From: Candidatus Pollutiaquabacter sp.
Lineage (GTDB): Bacteria; Bacteroidota; Bacteroidia; AKYH767-A; 2013-40CM-41-45
DNA length: 5,960 nt
Direction of reading: 5' to 3'
Assembly: GCA_903854075.1 (NCBI GenBank)
Contig: CAINVI010000241.1
Span: 1 to 5,960, forward strand
In this document: positions 1 to 5,960 of the stretch, one piece after another
How positions within the stretch are numbered: the first letter of the stretch is position 1
Layout of the letters: each line of letters begins with the position of its first letter
Translations under genes and position numbers: made by a program
The notes under the pieces: generated by a model
Database searches by the model: none
Seen by the model: only the letters and a program-made list of their open reading frames with translations
Told to the model about the DNA's origin: nothing

Positions 1-7
1 AAGCCGT

Positions 8-25
8 GTTCAAGTAATAAGTGCA
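8..25 (+). repeat. IS30 left terminal inverted repeat (IRL)
   Basis: The sequence GTTCAAGTAATAAGTGCA matches the reverse complement of 1101-1118 at 16 of 18 positions, with mismatches at the 7th and 9th bases. Identity ends abruptly on both sides. It should be the transposase binding and cleavage site at the left end. Confidence 0.8.
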
Positions 26-38
26 ATTCCAAAGGTAT

Positions 39-83
39 AAATTTTCGCCCCATAGCCTTTTAATGGGCTCGGGGCGAAAATTT
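39..83 (+). terminator. Strong hairpin between IS left end and transposase (possible read-through block)
   Basis: Two perfect 13-base arms, AAATTTTCGCCCC (39-51) and GGGGCGAAAATTT (71-83), are separated by 19 bases. Inside these, AGCC (54-57) can pair with GGCT (66-69), which extends the stem with a small internal bulge. The arms are GC-rich toward the loop and A/T-rich at the base, so the structure resembles a bidirectional intrinsic terminator. It ends 29 bases before the ATG at 113. Known insertion sequences use such structures to stop outside transcription or translation from reaching the transposase; that role here is inference. It could also be a structural element for transposition. 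Confidence 0.6.
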
Positions 84-103
84 GGCTGAGAAGCGTAATC
101 TTT

Positions 104-107
104 GGAG
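104..107 (+). promoter_or_regulatory. Ribosome binding site of the transposase
   Basis: GGAG at 104-107 lies 5 bases before ATG at 113. A GTG at 107 in the same frame would overlap this motif, so ATG 113 is the better start. The other genes in the window show no such site. Confidence 0.55.
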
Positions 108-112
108 TGTCT

Positions 113-1111
113 ATGTCTAAACATTACAGTCAACTCAGCCAAGAACAAAGGTACCAGATTGAAGCGTTATTACGAAAAGGTGCCAAACAAAAAGAAATTG
201 CAGAAATCATAGGAACTAGCCCTTCTACGATCTGCCGGGAGTTAAAACGCAATATACCTAAACGAGGTAGAGGTGCATTAACCTATACTGCAAGAATAGC
301 CCATCGCAAAACCATCCTGCGGCATAAATTAAAACCTAAGCAAATCAGCTTTACGTCTGAACAAAAATCAATAACGCGGAAATGGCTAGCCGACTTAAAA
401 TATAGTCCTGAGTTTATCCACGTACAGGGCAAAGCACTCTTTGGTGATTTTGTAAGTCATGAGACTATCTATAAATGGATTTGGCATTGTAAACAAAGTC
501 ATCGCCGGGAAGACCTGAAAGACCAGATGCTATATCAACATCTTGCACACGGAAAAAGACGACGAAAACGAGGTTTAAGGCGTGATAGCAGAGGGATCAT
601 CCCCAATAGGGTCTCCATTGATAAGCGACCGGTTATAGTATTGAAACGTAAACGACCAGGGGATTTTGAGATAGATTTAATGATGGGAAAAAATCATAGA
701 GGTGCTCTGCTGGTTATGACAGACCGCGCAACGTTACTGACTAGACTGAAATTACTAAAATCAAAAGACAGCCTGGAGGTTAGACAAGGAATCAAACAAA
801 AGCTCAATCCAATACGGAACATTGTAAAAACACTTACATTTGATAACGACCAGGCATTCAGCAAACACGAATCAATTGGTAGATACATGAACGCAGCCAC
901 TTATTTTACTCACCCGTATTCTTCCCAGGAAAAGGGTACAGTAGAAAACAGAATTGGTGTAATCCGAAGGTTCCTTCCCAAGAAAACGGACCTGCTCAAA
1001 ATAACTAATGAACGTGTCAGACAAATTGAAAAGATTCTCAATAATAGGCCAGTAAGAAAATTTAACTACAAAACACCTAACCAAGTCTTCTCAGAAAAAA
1101 TGCACTTATAA
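113..1111 (+). CDS. IS30-family transposase
   Basis: This DDE transposase cuts and joins the ends of the surrounding IS30 element. I start it at ATG 113 (332 residues), not the in-frame GTG at 107, because GGAG at 104-107 is well spaced only for the ATG. Residues about 8-47 form the helix-turn-helix that binds the terminal repeats (KEIAEIIGTSPSTICRELKR). The catalytic core follows: D188 in FEIDLMMG, D244 in TFDND and E278 in GTVEN. The D244-E278 gap is 33 residues, the usual IS30 spacing. The stretch YFTHPYSSQEKGTVEN and the later RRFLPKKTDL are close variants of the family signature. A lysine/arginine-rich stretch (about 148-158) precedes the core. Length and motifs are complete, so it is probably functional. 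The stop codon lies inside the right terminal repeat. Family assignment is very secure; activity is inferred. Confidence 0.95.
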   Translation: MSKHYSQLSQEQRYQIEALLRKGAKQKEIAEIIGTSPSTICRELKRNIPKRGRGALTYTARIAHRKTILRHKLKPKQISFTSEQKSITRKWLADLKYSPEFIHVQGKALFGDFVSHETIYKWIWHCKQSHRREDLKDQMLYQHLAHGKRRRKRGLRRDSRGIIPNRVSIDKRPVIVLKRKRPGDFEIDLMMGKNHRGALLVMTDRATLLTRLKLLKSKDSLEVRQGIKQKLNPIRNIVKTLTFDNDQAFSKHESIGRYMNAATYFTHPYSSQEKGTVENRIGVIRRFLPKKTDLLKITNERVRQIEKILNNRPVRKFNYKTPNQVFSEKMHL

Positions 1112-1118
1112 GTTGAAC
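1101..1118 (-). repeat. IS30 right terminal inverted repeat (IRR)
   Basis: The sequence TGCACTTATAAGTTGAAC is the partner of 8-25. The transposase stop codon TAA (1109-1111) lies inside it, so the coding region runs into the IS end. This compactness is common in small insertion sequences. Confidence 0.8.
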
Positions 1119-1172
1119 TTACAGTTTGCTAAATCTTAAATTTTGAATTCTAATTCTTGAATCCTGCATCCA

Positions 1173-1661
1173 ATGATCCGCCCCTTACTTCGTAACGAAC
1201 TTCATATCCTTACCGAGCTGGCTAACGACATCTGGCCGCGGGTCTATTCAAGTATGATCTCTCAAGCGCAAATGGAGTACATGCTCAAGTGGATGTATGC
1301 TACCGATGTCTTACAGGATAAATTAGATGACGGTGAGCTGTTTTATATTTATACTAAAGCAACTCGCCCCGTCGCTTACCTTCATCTCGAACCGGTGAGT
1401 GATCATGTGTTGAAGATTCAAAAAATTTATGTGCATCCTGATTATCACCAATCTGGCATCGGCCGACAACTCATTGAGTTTTCGGCTGAGGTAGCACGCA
1501 GCCTGCAATGCTCATCACTCGAACTTCAAGTTAACCGCACCAATCCGGCAGTTGGGTTCTATGAAAGACTTGGTTTCGTGGTGATGGAGGAAAAAGATTT
1601 CGATATCGGCAATGGGTATTTTATGAACGATTTTATTATGAAACGTTCTATTCACGGTTGA
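1173..1661 (+). CDS. GNAT-family N-acetyltransferase
   Basis: A single-domain GNAT of 162 residues, the usual size, expected to move an acetyl group from acetyl-CoA to an amine; the substrate cannot be told from sequence. Motif A is seen at about 82-108: strand KIQKIYVHP, then the acetyl-CoA pyrophosphate loop Q93-S-G-I-G-R98 and a helix. Motif B is at about 116-135, with N124-P-A-V-G-F-Y-E-R-L-G-F135. The N-terminal region (W21, then the YMLKWMY segment at 36-42) resembles GNATs common in Bacteroidota, as does the tail FDIGNGYFMNDF. No Shine-Dalgarno motif precedes ATG 1173, as is usual in Bacteroidota. The IS30 right end is 54 bp upstream, so the native promoter may have been separated from the gene, or transcription may enter from the transposase. 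It converges with the lpxH gene. Function beyond GNAT is unassigned. Confidence 0.9.
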   Translation: MIRPLLRNELHILTELANDIWPRVYSSMISQAQMEYMLKWMYATDVLQDKLDDGELFYIYTKATRPVAYLHLEPVSDHVLKIQKIYVHPDYHQSGIGRQLIEFSAEVARSLQCSSLELQVNRTNPAVGFYERLGFVVMEEKDFDIGNGYFMNDFIMKRSIHG

Positions 1662-1714
1662 AGATATCGGCGTTTAGCGATAGGAGAGGTGGGATTCAAG
1701 ATTTAATATTCGTT

Positions 1715-1889
1715 AGTTCAAAGGTTGCAGTTCAAAGTTCAATTTATTCGGGGCCGATCGGACTACCGACCACTAGAGTCTAACCATAGATTGTTGAATC
1801 TTGAACTTTGACCTTGCGCTTCGACTTCGCTGTTTCGGCGCTTCGACAAGCTCAGCACCCTTTAAACAATTGACTTTGAATTTTGAACT
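1715..1889. repeat. AGTTCAA / TTGAACT intergenic repeat cluster
   Basis: Between the converging GNAT and lpxH genes there are three direct copies of AGTTCAA (1715-1721, 1729-1735, 1736-1742) and two inverted copies, TTGAACT, at 1801-1807 and 1883-1889; the last touches the lpxH stop codon. TCAAAGTTCAA (1732-1742) and TTGAACTTTGA (1801-1811) form a perfect 11-bp inverted repeat, and TTCAAGATT (1695-1703) pairs with AATCTTGAA (1797-1805). Degenerate repeats of this kind are familiar in Bacteroidota intergenic DNA. They could fold into alternative long-range stems at the convergent 3' ends, but no classic hairpin with a T-tract is seen. Function is unknown. Confidence 0.6.
1816..1858. repeat. 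REP-like element with GCGCTTCGAC direct repeat
   Basis: GCGCTTCGAC occurs twice, at 1816-1825 and 1838-1847. The second copy continues as CTTCGACAAGCTCAGCAC (1841-1858), and the first as a diverged version (CTTCGACTTCGCTG, 1819-1832). From general knowledge, CTTCGACAAGCTCAGCAC and its reverse complement, GTGCTGAGCTTGTCGAAG, recur in intergenic DNA of many bacterial genomes as a REP-like unit; I could not search for it here. The GC-rich block stands out from its AT-rich surroundings. Confidence 0.55.
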
Positions 1890-2647
1890 TATTTCCTAAC
1901 TAACGTAAACTCCCGTCCATCAAATTCACCGTAGGAATCATAGCGAATCCAGTCGCCGATGTTGATGTAGCGGCTGGTGCCGTTGATCGGAATGTCCAGC
2001 GGTAAGTGACGGTGACCGAAAATCAGGTAGTCGTAATGCTGCTGTTGTAACATCTCTTTGGAGTGTATCACCAGCCATTCGCGTTCTTCGCCCAGAAACT
2101 TTTCGTCCGTGGTTCCGGTGGCAATGCGACTTTTACGTGAAAAGTAATTTGCGATACCAATGCCCAGGTTGGGGTGAAGTCGTGCGAACAGCCACTGACA
2201 AACGGAGGAGGCGAATACTTTCTTGATGAATTTATAGCCGTGATCGCCCGGTCCAAGTCCGTCGCCATGTCCGATGTAAAACTGCTTGCCGTTGTAGGTT
2301 TTGCTGATCGGCTCACGATAAATTTTAACCTGCAATTCTTTTTCTAAATAATCAAACGTCCACATGTCGTGATTGCCGGTGAAATAATGTACGGGAATTC
2401 CTGCGTCGGTGAATTGTGCGATTTTAGCCAGCAGCCGAACGTATCCGCGCGGCACCACCGTCTTGTATTCAAACCAGAAATCGAAAACATCGCCCAGCAG
2501 ATAAAGCTCTTGCGTAGTGGGGAAGATGCTATCCATCCAGGCAATCACACGCCGTTCACGCTCCAGACTGCTCGCATAGTCGGGAACACCGAGGTGAAAA
2601 TCGGACGCGAAGTAGATTTTTTTGCCGGGCTGGAGCTGTATGTTCAT
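1889..2647 (-). CDS. lpxH: UDP-2,3-diacylglucosamine diphosphatase (LpxH-type metallophosphoesterase)
   Basis: LpxH hydrolyses UDP-2,3-diacylglucosamine to 2,3-diacylglucosamine 1-phosphate (lipid X) and UMP in lipid A synthesis, at the cytoplasmic face of the inner membrane, with two metal ions. The 252-residue protein carries every calcineurin-like metallophosphoesterase block: D16-F-H18 in SDFHLG, G52-D53-V-F-D-F-W, G91-N92-H93-D94, G126-H127-G128-D129 and G211-H212-R213-H214. The middle segment (about 134-175: GDHGYKFIKKVF, then LFARLHPNLG) matches the insertion typical of LpxH-like proteins of Bacteroidota. The start ATG (2647-2645) overlaps the TGA of the upstream peptidase as ATGA, so translation is likely coupled, which also supports this start; no separate ribosome site is seen. 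The family is certain. The exact substrate is inferred, since LpxH paralogues acting on other substrates exist. Confidence 0.9.
   Translation of the reverse strand: MNIQLQPGKKIYFASDFHLGVPDYASSLERERRVIAWMDSIFPTTQELYLLGDVFDFWFEYKTVVPRGYVRLLAKIAQFTDAGIPVHYFTGNHDMWTFDYLEKELQVKIYREPISKTYNGKQFYIGHGDGLGPGDHGYKFIKKVFASSVCQWLFARLHPNLGIGIANYFSRKSRIATGTTDEKFLGEEREWLVIHSKEMLQQQHYDYLIFGHRHLPLDIPINGTSRYINIGDWIRYDSYGEFDGREFTLVRK
2644..2647 (-). promoter_or_regulatory. ATGA stop/start overlap coupling the peptidase gene to lpxH
   Basis: On the minus strand the four bases read ATGA: ATG starts lpxH and TGA ends the peptidase. This arrangement is commonly linked to translational re-initiation and implies one shared transcript. 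Confidence 0.8.
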
Positions 2648-5600
2648 TTATTCAGTGAGGTAAGCGGATTCAATTGCTTGAAGTCGATTTCGAAACGGAT
2701 GAGTTCTCCGAAACTCAGATCTTCGCGATCAATAACATAACGTAGATCGCTGGAATACACCAGCGGGATGTAGAGCGTAAATATATTACGAAGTAAAGAT
2801 ATTTCAATTCCACCTTCGTACGATAAGGCGGTTGCGTTAATTGCCGTGTTCTTGGCATCGTTAAAGGTAGCCAGATTGGCATACAGTCGCACCGGTAATT
2901 TTCCGGGCAAGTCACTCTTAATACTCATGGAAATCATATAGCTATCTGCCAAGCGGTAAAAGGAGCCGTTGGTGCTGAAGCCGCCATCCGTGCTCATAAA
3001 CTGCTGGGATAAGATTCTGGACTGTTCTGTCCTTCCCAGAAACACGCCGTCAAACAAATAGTCGTCACTGCCGCTCCAGCCACTCAGTCGTAACCGATAG
3101 TCGACGTCCGGTGCGATGCGATCATCAATATTTACGATACTGGCGCGACCATTGATCTCAAGTCCTTTTGTAGGATTGGAATAAGGAATGCGACGTGTTC
3201 CTGACGCGGTGAAACGGTAAAAATCCTGATTACCGGTCATCGTTAGCTGATCTTTCCTTCCGTTCCAGCGATGCGCTTTTTCTGCTGTGTACTGCAACTG
3301 GAAATACGTGTAATCCTGGACAGTTGCTTTATAGTTGTAAAAGTAGGGTATGTCGCGTTGAATGAAAATATGACGAAGATCCAGCCGGTTTGTTCGATGA
3401 TCTCGCGGAGTTTCATTGCGAAAGGTAAAGCTCAGTTTATTTTCGTTACGGAAGTAGTGCAGTGTGTTGTTGTAAACGAGGTCAATGGTAGGATTTTCGT
3501 AGAGATCATCGGCATATGCATAACGTTGTACGCTGCTACGTACAGCAATTTCCTGAAAGGCTCCGCCGCTTGGATGTATACGATAAGTAGCAAACCCTCC
3601 ACCGGCTAAATCTTTTGTTCCGGCAGCAAACAACGGCATGGCAGCGAATTCAAATTTCTTTTGCGGATAGCCAATGTTATGTATCACCGCACCGGACATC
3701 ACACTGTTGTAATAATTCCAGCCTATTGCAGGAGCCACGTAGAGTTGTGTGCGATCCGGATCTTCCATGTCCGTCAGCCACCGCAACTGCAACGGTTCCA
3801 GCTTTGTGAAAAGTCCTTCATCGCTGCTAATGGAATTGTTCTTCCGGTTGCGCTCCGGCATCCATTGGCCGGGATCGATTAAATGCGGAAGCACCGGTTG
3901 ACCGCTGATGTGCACCGTAGTATCATTATCAAAGCCGTCTACCCAATAATTTTCTTGCTTGCCGTCGTTGGTCAGGCGGGCAATACTGACAGGGCCGTTA
4001 ATCTCGCCGCAATTTTTCAGCGTGACGTCAAAAGCTACGGGCGAAGTATTCAAATCGGTTACGGCATAGTCCAATTTTTCCGTGGTGCCCAACCATTGAT
4101 CAAAGAACCAGTCCAGCGATTTTCCGGTAGATTTTTCCAGAGCATTTTTTAAATCCGTCGGATGTGGATGTTTGAATTTCCAGGTTTCGTAATACGACTG
4201 CATCGCTACATCGAAGAGGGAATCGCCAAGGTAATTGTACAGGTATTGAAAGCCGAGCGACGTCTTTCCATACACCATATCAGAATAATTACGAAGCGTG
4301 TAATCTTCTGAACGATTGGATAACGCTTGGTCGTTGTTCAATCGCGCATCACCGAGGTAACGGTAATATTGTTTCAATCGGAGATCAGCGCGCGTATTGC
4401 CGGTCCATTTTCCCCAACGCCCCATTCGGTTGAAATATTCGTTCATCGTCGTGGAATCGTTCGCGTAGTTGGTAAACAAATAGCGCTTCTCGTAAAAACT
4501 GTTCATGCCTTCGTCTTGCCACGGATGCCTGCGTTCGTCACTGCCAAGAATTCCATAAAACCAATTATGTCCGAGCTCGTGAGCAAGTACGCCATCCAGC
4601 TGATACGCATTCGGCACATCGCCTATCGCCGTGATCATCGGATATTCCATGTCACTTCCGGCGGCGTAAATCACGTCTACAGCGGTTGCACTTTTATACG
4701 GATAATCACCCAGCCAGCGCGAGTAATCGCGAATGGCTCGTTCCATATAATCCGTCGCTTTCATCCAGTAGTTGGCATCGTGGTTAGTAAAGAACGCCCA
4801 CAACGTCACGCGCTCTCTGCTGTTGGGTAGTTCCATGGTGTTTTTCATTACATGCCACCGCTTGTCGGCGAACCACGAGAAATCGTGCACGCGGTCCTGG
4901 CGGTAGCGCAGCGTCTTGTTCACCGGTGATGAGGGCGGAAAGCGAAGACTGTCCTTCTGGAATTCTGTAATCGACATCGTCTCGAGCACTTTCGTGTTCA
5001 ACCATTCGGTCTCTTTTTCGCCGTCTACCAGTTCTCCGGTAGCGCCTACCACATAATTCTCCGGCAACGTAAGGGTCACATCAAAGGAGCCAAACTCGCT
5101 GTAGAATTCTCCTTTGTCGATATATGGCATGTACTTCCAACCATCACGATCGTACACCGCCGGTTTGGGATACCATTGTGTAATCATGTACATATTTCCG
5201 CTATGTCCGAAGCGGGAAATGGAGGCCGATGGAATTTTTACACGGAAAGGCGTCGAGATTACAATTGAATCTCCCGGTAGTAAGGGTTGTCTAAGTTGCA
5301 ACAAGGCAACATCTTCTGTATCGCGCAACGTTTGCCACGATAATAGTTGTCCGTTTACTGAAAATGCCAGCGAGTCAACGAAGCCGTAACCGTTCTTTCC
5401 GGCTTTGATGAACCGTTGGTCCATGTCGTTGTAATAGGTCTTCGCCAAGACCGTATTTTCATTCTTATACGCGTTGGGCCACAAGTGAAAATAAAGCTCG
5501 CGCAGCGTATCCGGACTGTTGTTCGTATAGGTGATCTGTTCGTCGCCGCGCAAAAAATGATTTCGGTCGTCCAGTTGAACGGTAATCACGTAACGGACGT

Positions 5601-5694
5601 TTTGCTGGAAATAGCCGGTAGTTGCGGCTGTCGTCAGGACGGTTGTCCAGCAGCAAATCGCAATCAGCAGGATAAAACGAAGTAAATAGACCAT
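2644..5694 (-). CDS. Secreted M1-family metallopeptidase with barrel-like C-terminal domain
   Basis: A gluzincin peptidase of 1016 residues. The N-terminus (about 1-25, hydrophobic after MVYLLR, ending near TTAATT) looks like a type I signal peptide; CC at 14-15 does not make a good lipobox. Residues about 28-225 are the M1 N-terminal beta domain. The catalytic domain holds the GAMEN-like G346-S-D-M-E-Y-P352, the zinc site H372-E-L-G-H376 with E395 exactly 18 residues later, and a likely catalytic Y475 in DMVYGKTS. A helical part follows to about 540 and a short beta domain to about 610. The remaining roughly 400 residues are rich in alternating aromatic and polar strands and resemble an outer-membrane beta-barrel (ending IRFEIDFKQLNP). 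Ordinary M1 aminopeptidases are shorter, near 600-900 residues. The ATG at 5694 is supported by the signal peptide; no Shine-Dalgarno motif is visible. The substrate is unknown. The gene sits 43 bp after the thioredoxin-like gene and overlaps lpxH. Confidence 0.92.
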   Translation of the reverse strand: MVYLLRFILLIAICCWTTVLTTAATTGYFQQNVRYVITVQLDDRNHFLRGDEQITYTNNSPDTLRELYFHLWPNAYKNENTVLAKTYYNDMDQRFIKAGKNGYGFVDSLAFSVNGQLLSWQTLRDTEDVALLQLRQPLLPGDSIVISTPFRVKIPSASISRFGHSGNMYMITQWYPKPAVYDRDGWKYMPYIDKGEFYSEFGSFDVTLTLPENYVVGATGELVDGEKETEWLNTKVLETMSITEFQKDSLRFPPSSPVNKTLRYRQDRVHDFSWFADKRWHVMKNTMELPNSRERVTLWAFFTNHDANYWMKATDYMERAIRDYSRWLGDYPYKSATAVDVIYAAGSDMEYPMITAIGDVPNAYQLDGVLAHELGHNWFYGILGSDERRHPWQDEGMNSFYEKRYLFTNYANDSTTMNEYFNRMGRWGKWTGNTRADLRLKQYYRYLGDARLNNDQALSNRSEDYTLRNYSDMVYGKTSLGFQYLYNYLGDSLFDVAMQSYYETWKFKHPHPTDLKNALEKSTGKSLDWFFDQWLGTTEKLDYAVTDLNTSPVAFDVTLKNCGEINGPVSIARLTNDGKQENYWVDGFDNDTTVHISGQPVLPHLIDPGQWMPERNRKNNSISSDEGLFTKLEPLQLRWLTDMEDPDRTQLYVAPAIGWNYYNSVMSGAVIHNIGYPQKKFEFAAMPLFAAGTKDLAGGGFATYRIHPSGGAFQEIAVRSSVQRYAYADDLYENPTIDLVYNNTLHYFRNENKLSFTFRNETPRDHRTNRLDLRHIFIQRDIPYFYNYKATVQDYTYFQLQYTAEKAHRWNGRKDQLTMTGNQDFYRFTASGTRRIPYSNPTKGLEINGRASIVNIDDRIAPDVDYRLRLSGWSGSDDYLFDGVFLGRTEQSRILSQQFMSTDGGFSTNGSFYRLADSYMISMSIKSDLPGKLPVRLYANLATFNDAKNTAINATALSYEGGIEISLLRNIFTLYIPLVYSSDLRYVIDREDLSFGELIRFEIDFKQLNPLTSLNK

Positions 5695-5737
5695 ACGCGA
5701 AAGGTACGGCTCAAACGAAAGTAGCGGTGAGTTATTG

Positions 5738-5960
5738 TCAGGATTTTTTCCGCAATAATTCCTGGATTTTCAGGTCCAGGTCCTCGGCCGAAAGCCCTTT
5801 GGCAATGATTTTTCCGGATTCGTCCAGCAAAATACTGTAGGGAATGGAGCCAATCTTATAATCAGTAACACAACGACTGTCCCATTTTTTTAGTTCACTC
5901 ACTTGTGGCCAAATCAGTCCGTCGTTCTTCACCGCCCGCTTCCAGGCATCCATATTGTCG
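5738..5960 (-). CDS. Thioredoxin-fold (TlpA/ResA-like) protein, C-terminal part, cut by window edge
   Basis: Only the last 74 or so residues lie in the window. The frame is open to base 5960 and reads D-N-M-D-A-W just before the first methionine codon at 5953, so that methionine is most likely internal. The visible part matches the C-terminal half of Bacteroidota TlpA/ResA/AhpC-TSA-like thiol-disulfide proteins: W-K-R-A-V-K-N-D-G-L-I-W-P-Q-V-S, then Y-K-I-G-S-I-P-Y-S with the conserved cis-proline, then ILLDESGKIIAKGL and a final helix with a basic tail (LLRKKS). The active-site CxxC would lie upstream, outside the window, so redox activity cannot be confirmed. A role in envelope thiol-disulfide exchange is inferred from the family. 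It is the first visible gene of a likely three-gene transcript with the peptidase and lpxH. Confidence 0.8.
   Translation of the reverse strand, partial: DNMDAWKRAVKNDGLIWPQVSELKKWDSRCVTDYKIGSIPYSILLDESGKIIAKGLSAEDLDLKIQELLRKKS

Larger units (their letters stand above)
8..1118 (+). mobile_element. IS30-family insertion sequence, apparently complete
   Basis: The element is bounded by imperfect terminal inverted repeats at 8-25 and 1101-1118 and carries one full-length IS30-type transposase. Its length of about 1.1 kb is normal for the family, which moves by a DDE transposase through a circular intermediate. I could not fix the outermost base: the flanks 1-7 and 1119-1125 show no convincing 2-4 bp target duplication, so the ends may be off by a few bases or the duplication may have decayed. 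The interior is more AT-rich than the genes at 1889-5960, as expected of a transferred element. No frameshift or internal stop is seen, so it may still be active. Confidence 0.85.

Noticed and set aside
107..112. GTG at 107 as the transposase start
   Set aside because: It overlaps the GGAG motif that is correctly spaced for ATG 113, and it would add only two residues.
86..1094. CTGAGAAG (86-93) and CTTCTCAG (1087-1094) as subterminal inverted repeats of the IS
   Set aside because: They are 8 bp long, lie at different distances from the two ends, and the right one is inside coding sequence; chance is a sufficient explanation.
1665..1682. TATCG...CGATA hairpin just after the GNAT stop as a terminator
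   Set aside because: Only a 5-bp stem with an 8-base loop and no T-tract; too weak to call.
1757..1768. TCGG-ACTA-CCGA mini-hairpin in the intergenic region
   Set aside because: A 4-bp stem is expected by chance and no T-tract follows.
2369..2740. 123-residue open frame on the plus strand
   Set aside because: Antisense to lpxH and the end of the peptidase gene, with no family features.
4327..4830. 167-residue open frame on the plus strand
   Set aside because: It lies wholly antisense to the catalytic region of the M1 peptidase and shows no recognisable domain; it is a shadow of that gene.
5657..5694. Lipoprotein signal on the M1 peptidase (CC at residues 14-15)
   Set aside because: The residue before the cysteine is isoleucine, not the small residue a lipobox requires; a type I signal peptide fits better.
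5695..5737. Promoter between the thioredoxin-like gene and the peptidase
   Set aside because: TTTG and a TACCTTTC-like sequence are present, but their spacing is far too short for a Bacteroidota promoter.

Overview
The window looks like a piece of a Bacteroidota chromosome. The evidence is the protein types (a large M1 metallopeptidase with a barrel-like C-terminal half, a Bacteroidota-style LpxH, a TlpA/ResA-like thioredoxin), the near absence of Shine-Dalgarno sites in front of the host genes, and AT-rich intergenic DNA built from TTGAACTTTGAA-like repeats. No RNA gene, CRISPR array or phage gene was found. The region mostly resembles ordinary core genome with one insertion sequence; I see no convincing sign of an undescribed multi-gene system.

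Left part (about 8-1118, + strand): an apparently complete IS30-family insertion sequence. It has 18-bp terminal inverted repeats (16 of 18 matching), one intact DDE transposase, and a strong 13-bp-arm hairpin (39-83) between the left end and the transposase start. The transposase stop codon lies inside the right inverted repeat. The DNA of this element is visibly more AT-rich than the genes to its right.

Middle (1119-1888): a small GNAT acetyltransferase gene begins 54 bp after the IS right end. It is followed by a 227-bp convergent intergenic region holding AGTTCAA-type direct and inverted repeats and a REP-like GCGCTTCGAC / CTTCGACAAGCTCAGCAC element.

Right part (1889-5960, - strand): three co-directional genes. 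In transcription order they are the 3' end of a thioredoxin-fold (TlpA/ResA-like) gene cut by the window edge, then after 43 bp a 1016-residue secreted M1 metallopeptidase, then lpxH, which starts in an ATGA overlap with the peptidase stop. All three fit the cell envelope: a probably exported thiol-disulfide protein, a peptidase that may be anchored in the outer membrane by its C-terminal region, and a lipid A biosynthesis enzyme. Their arrangement suggests one transcript; its promoter would lie beyond the right edge of the window.
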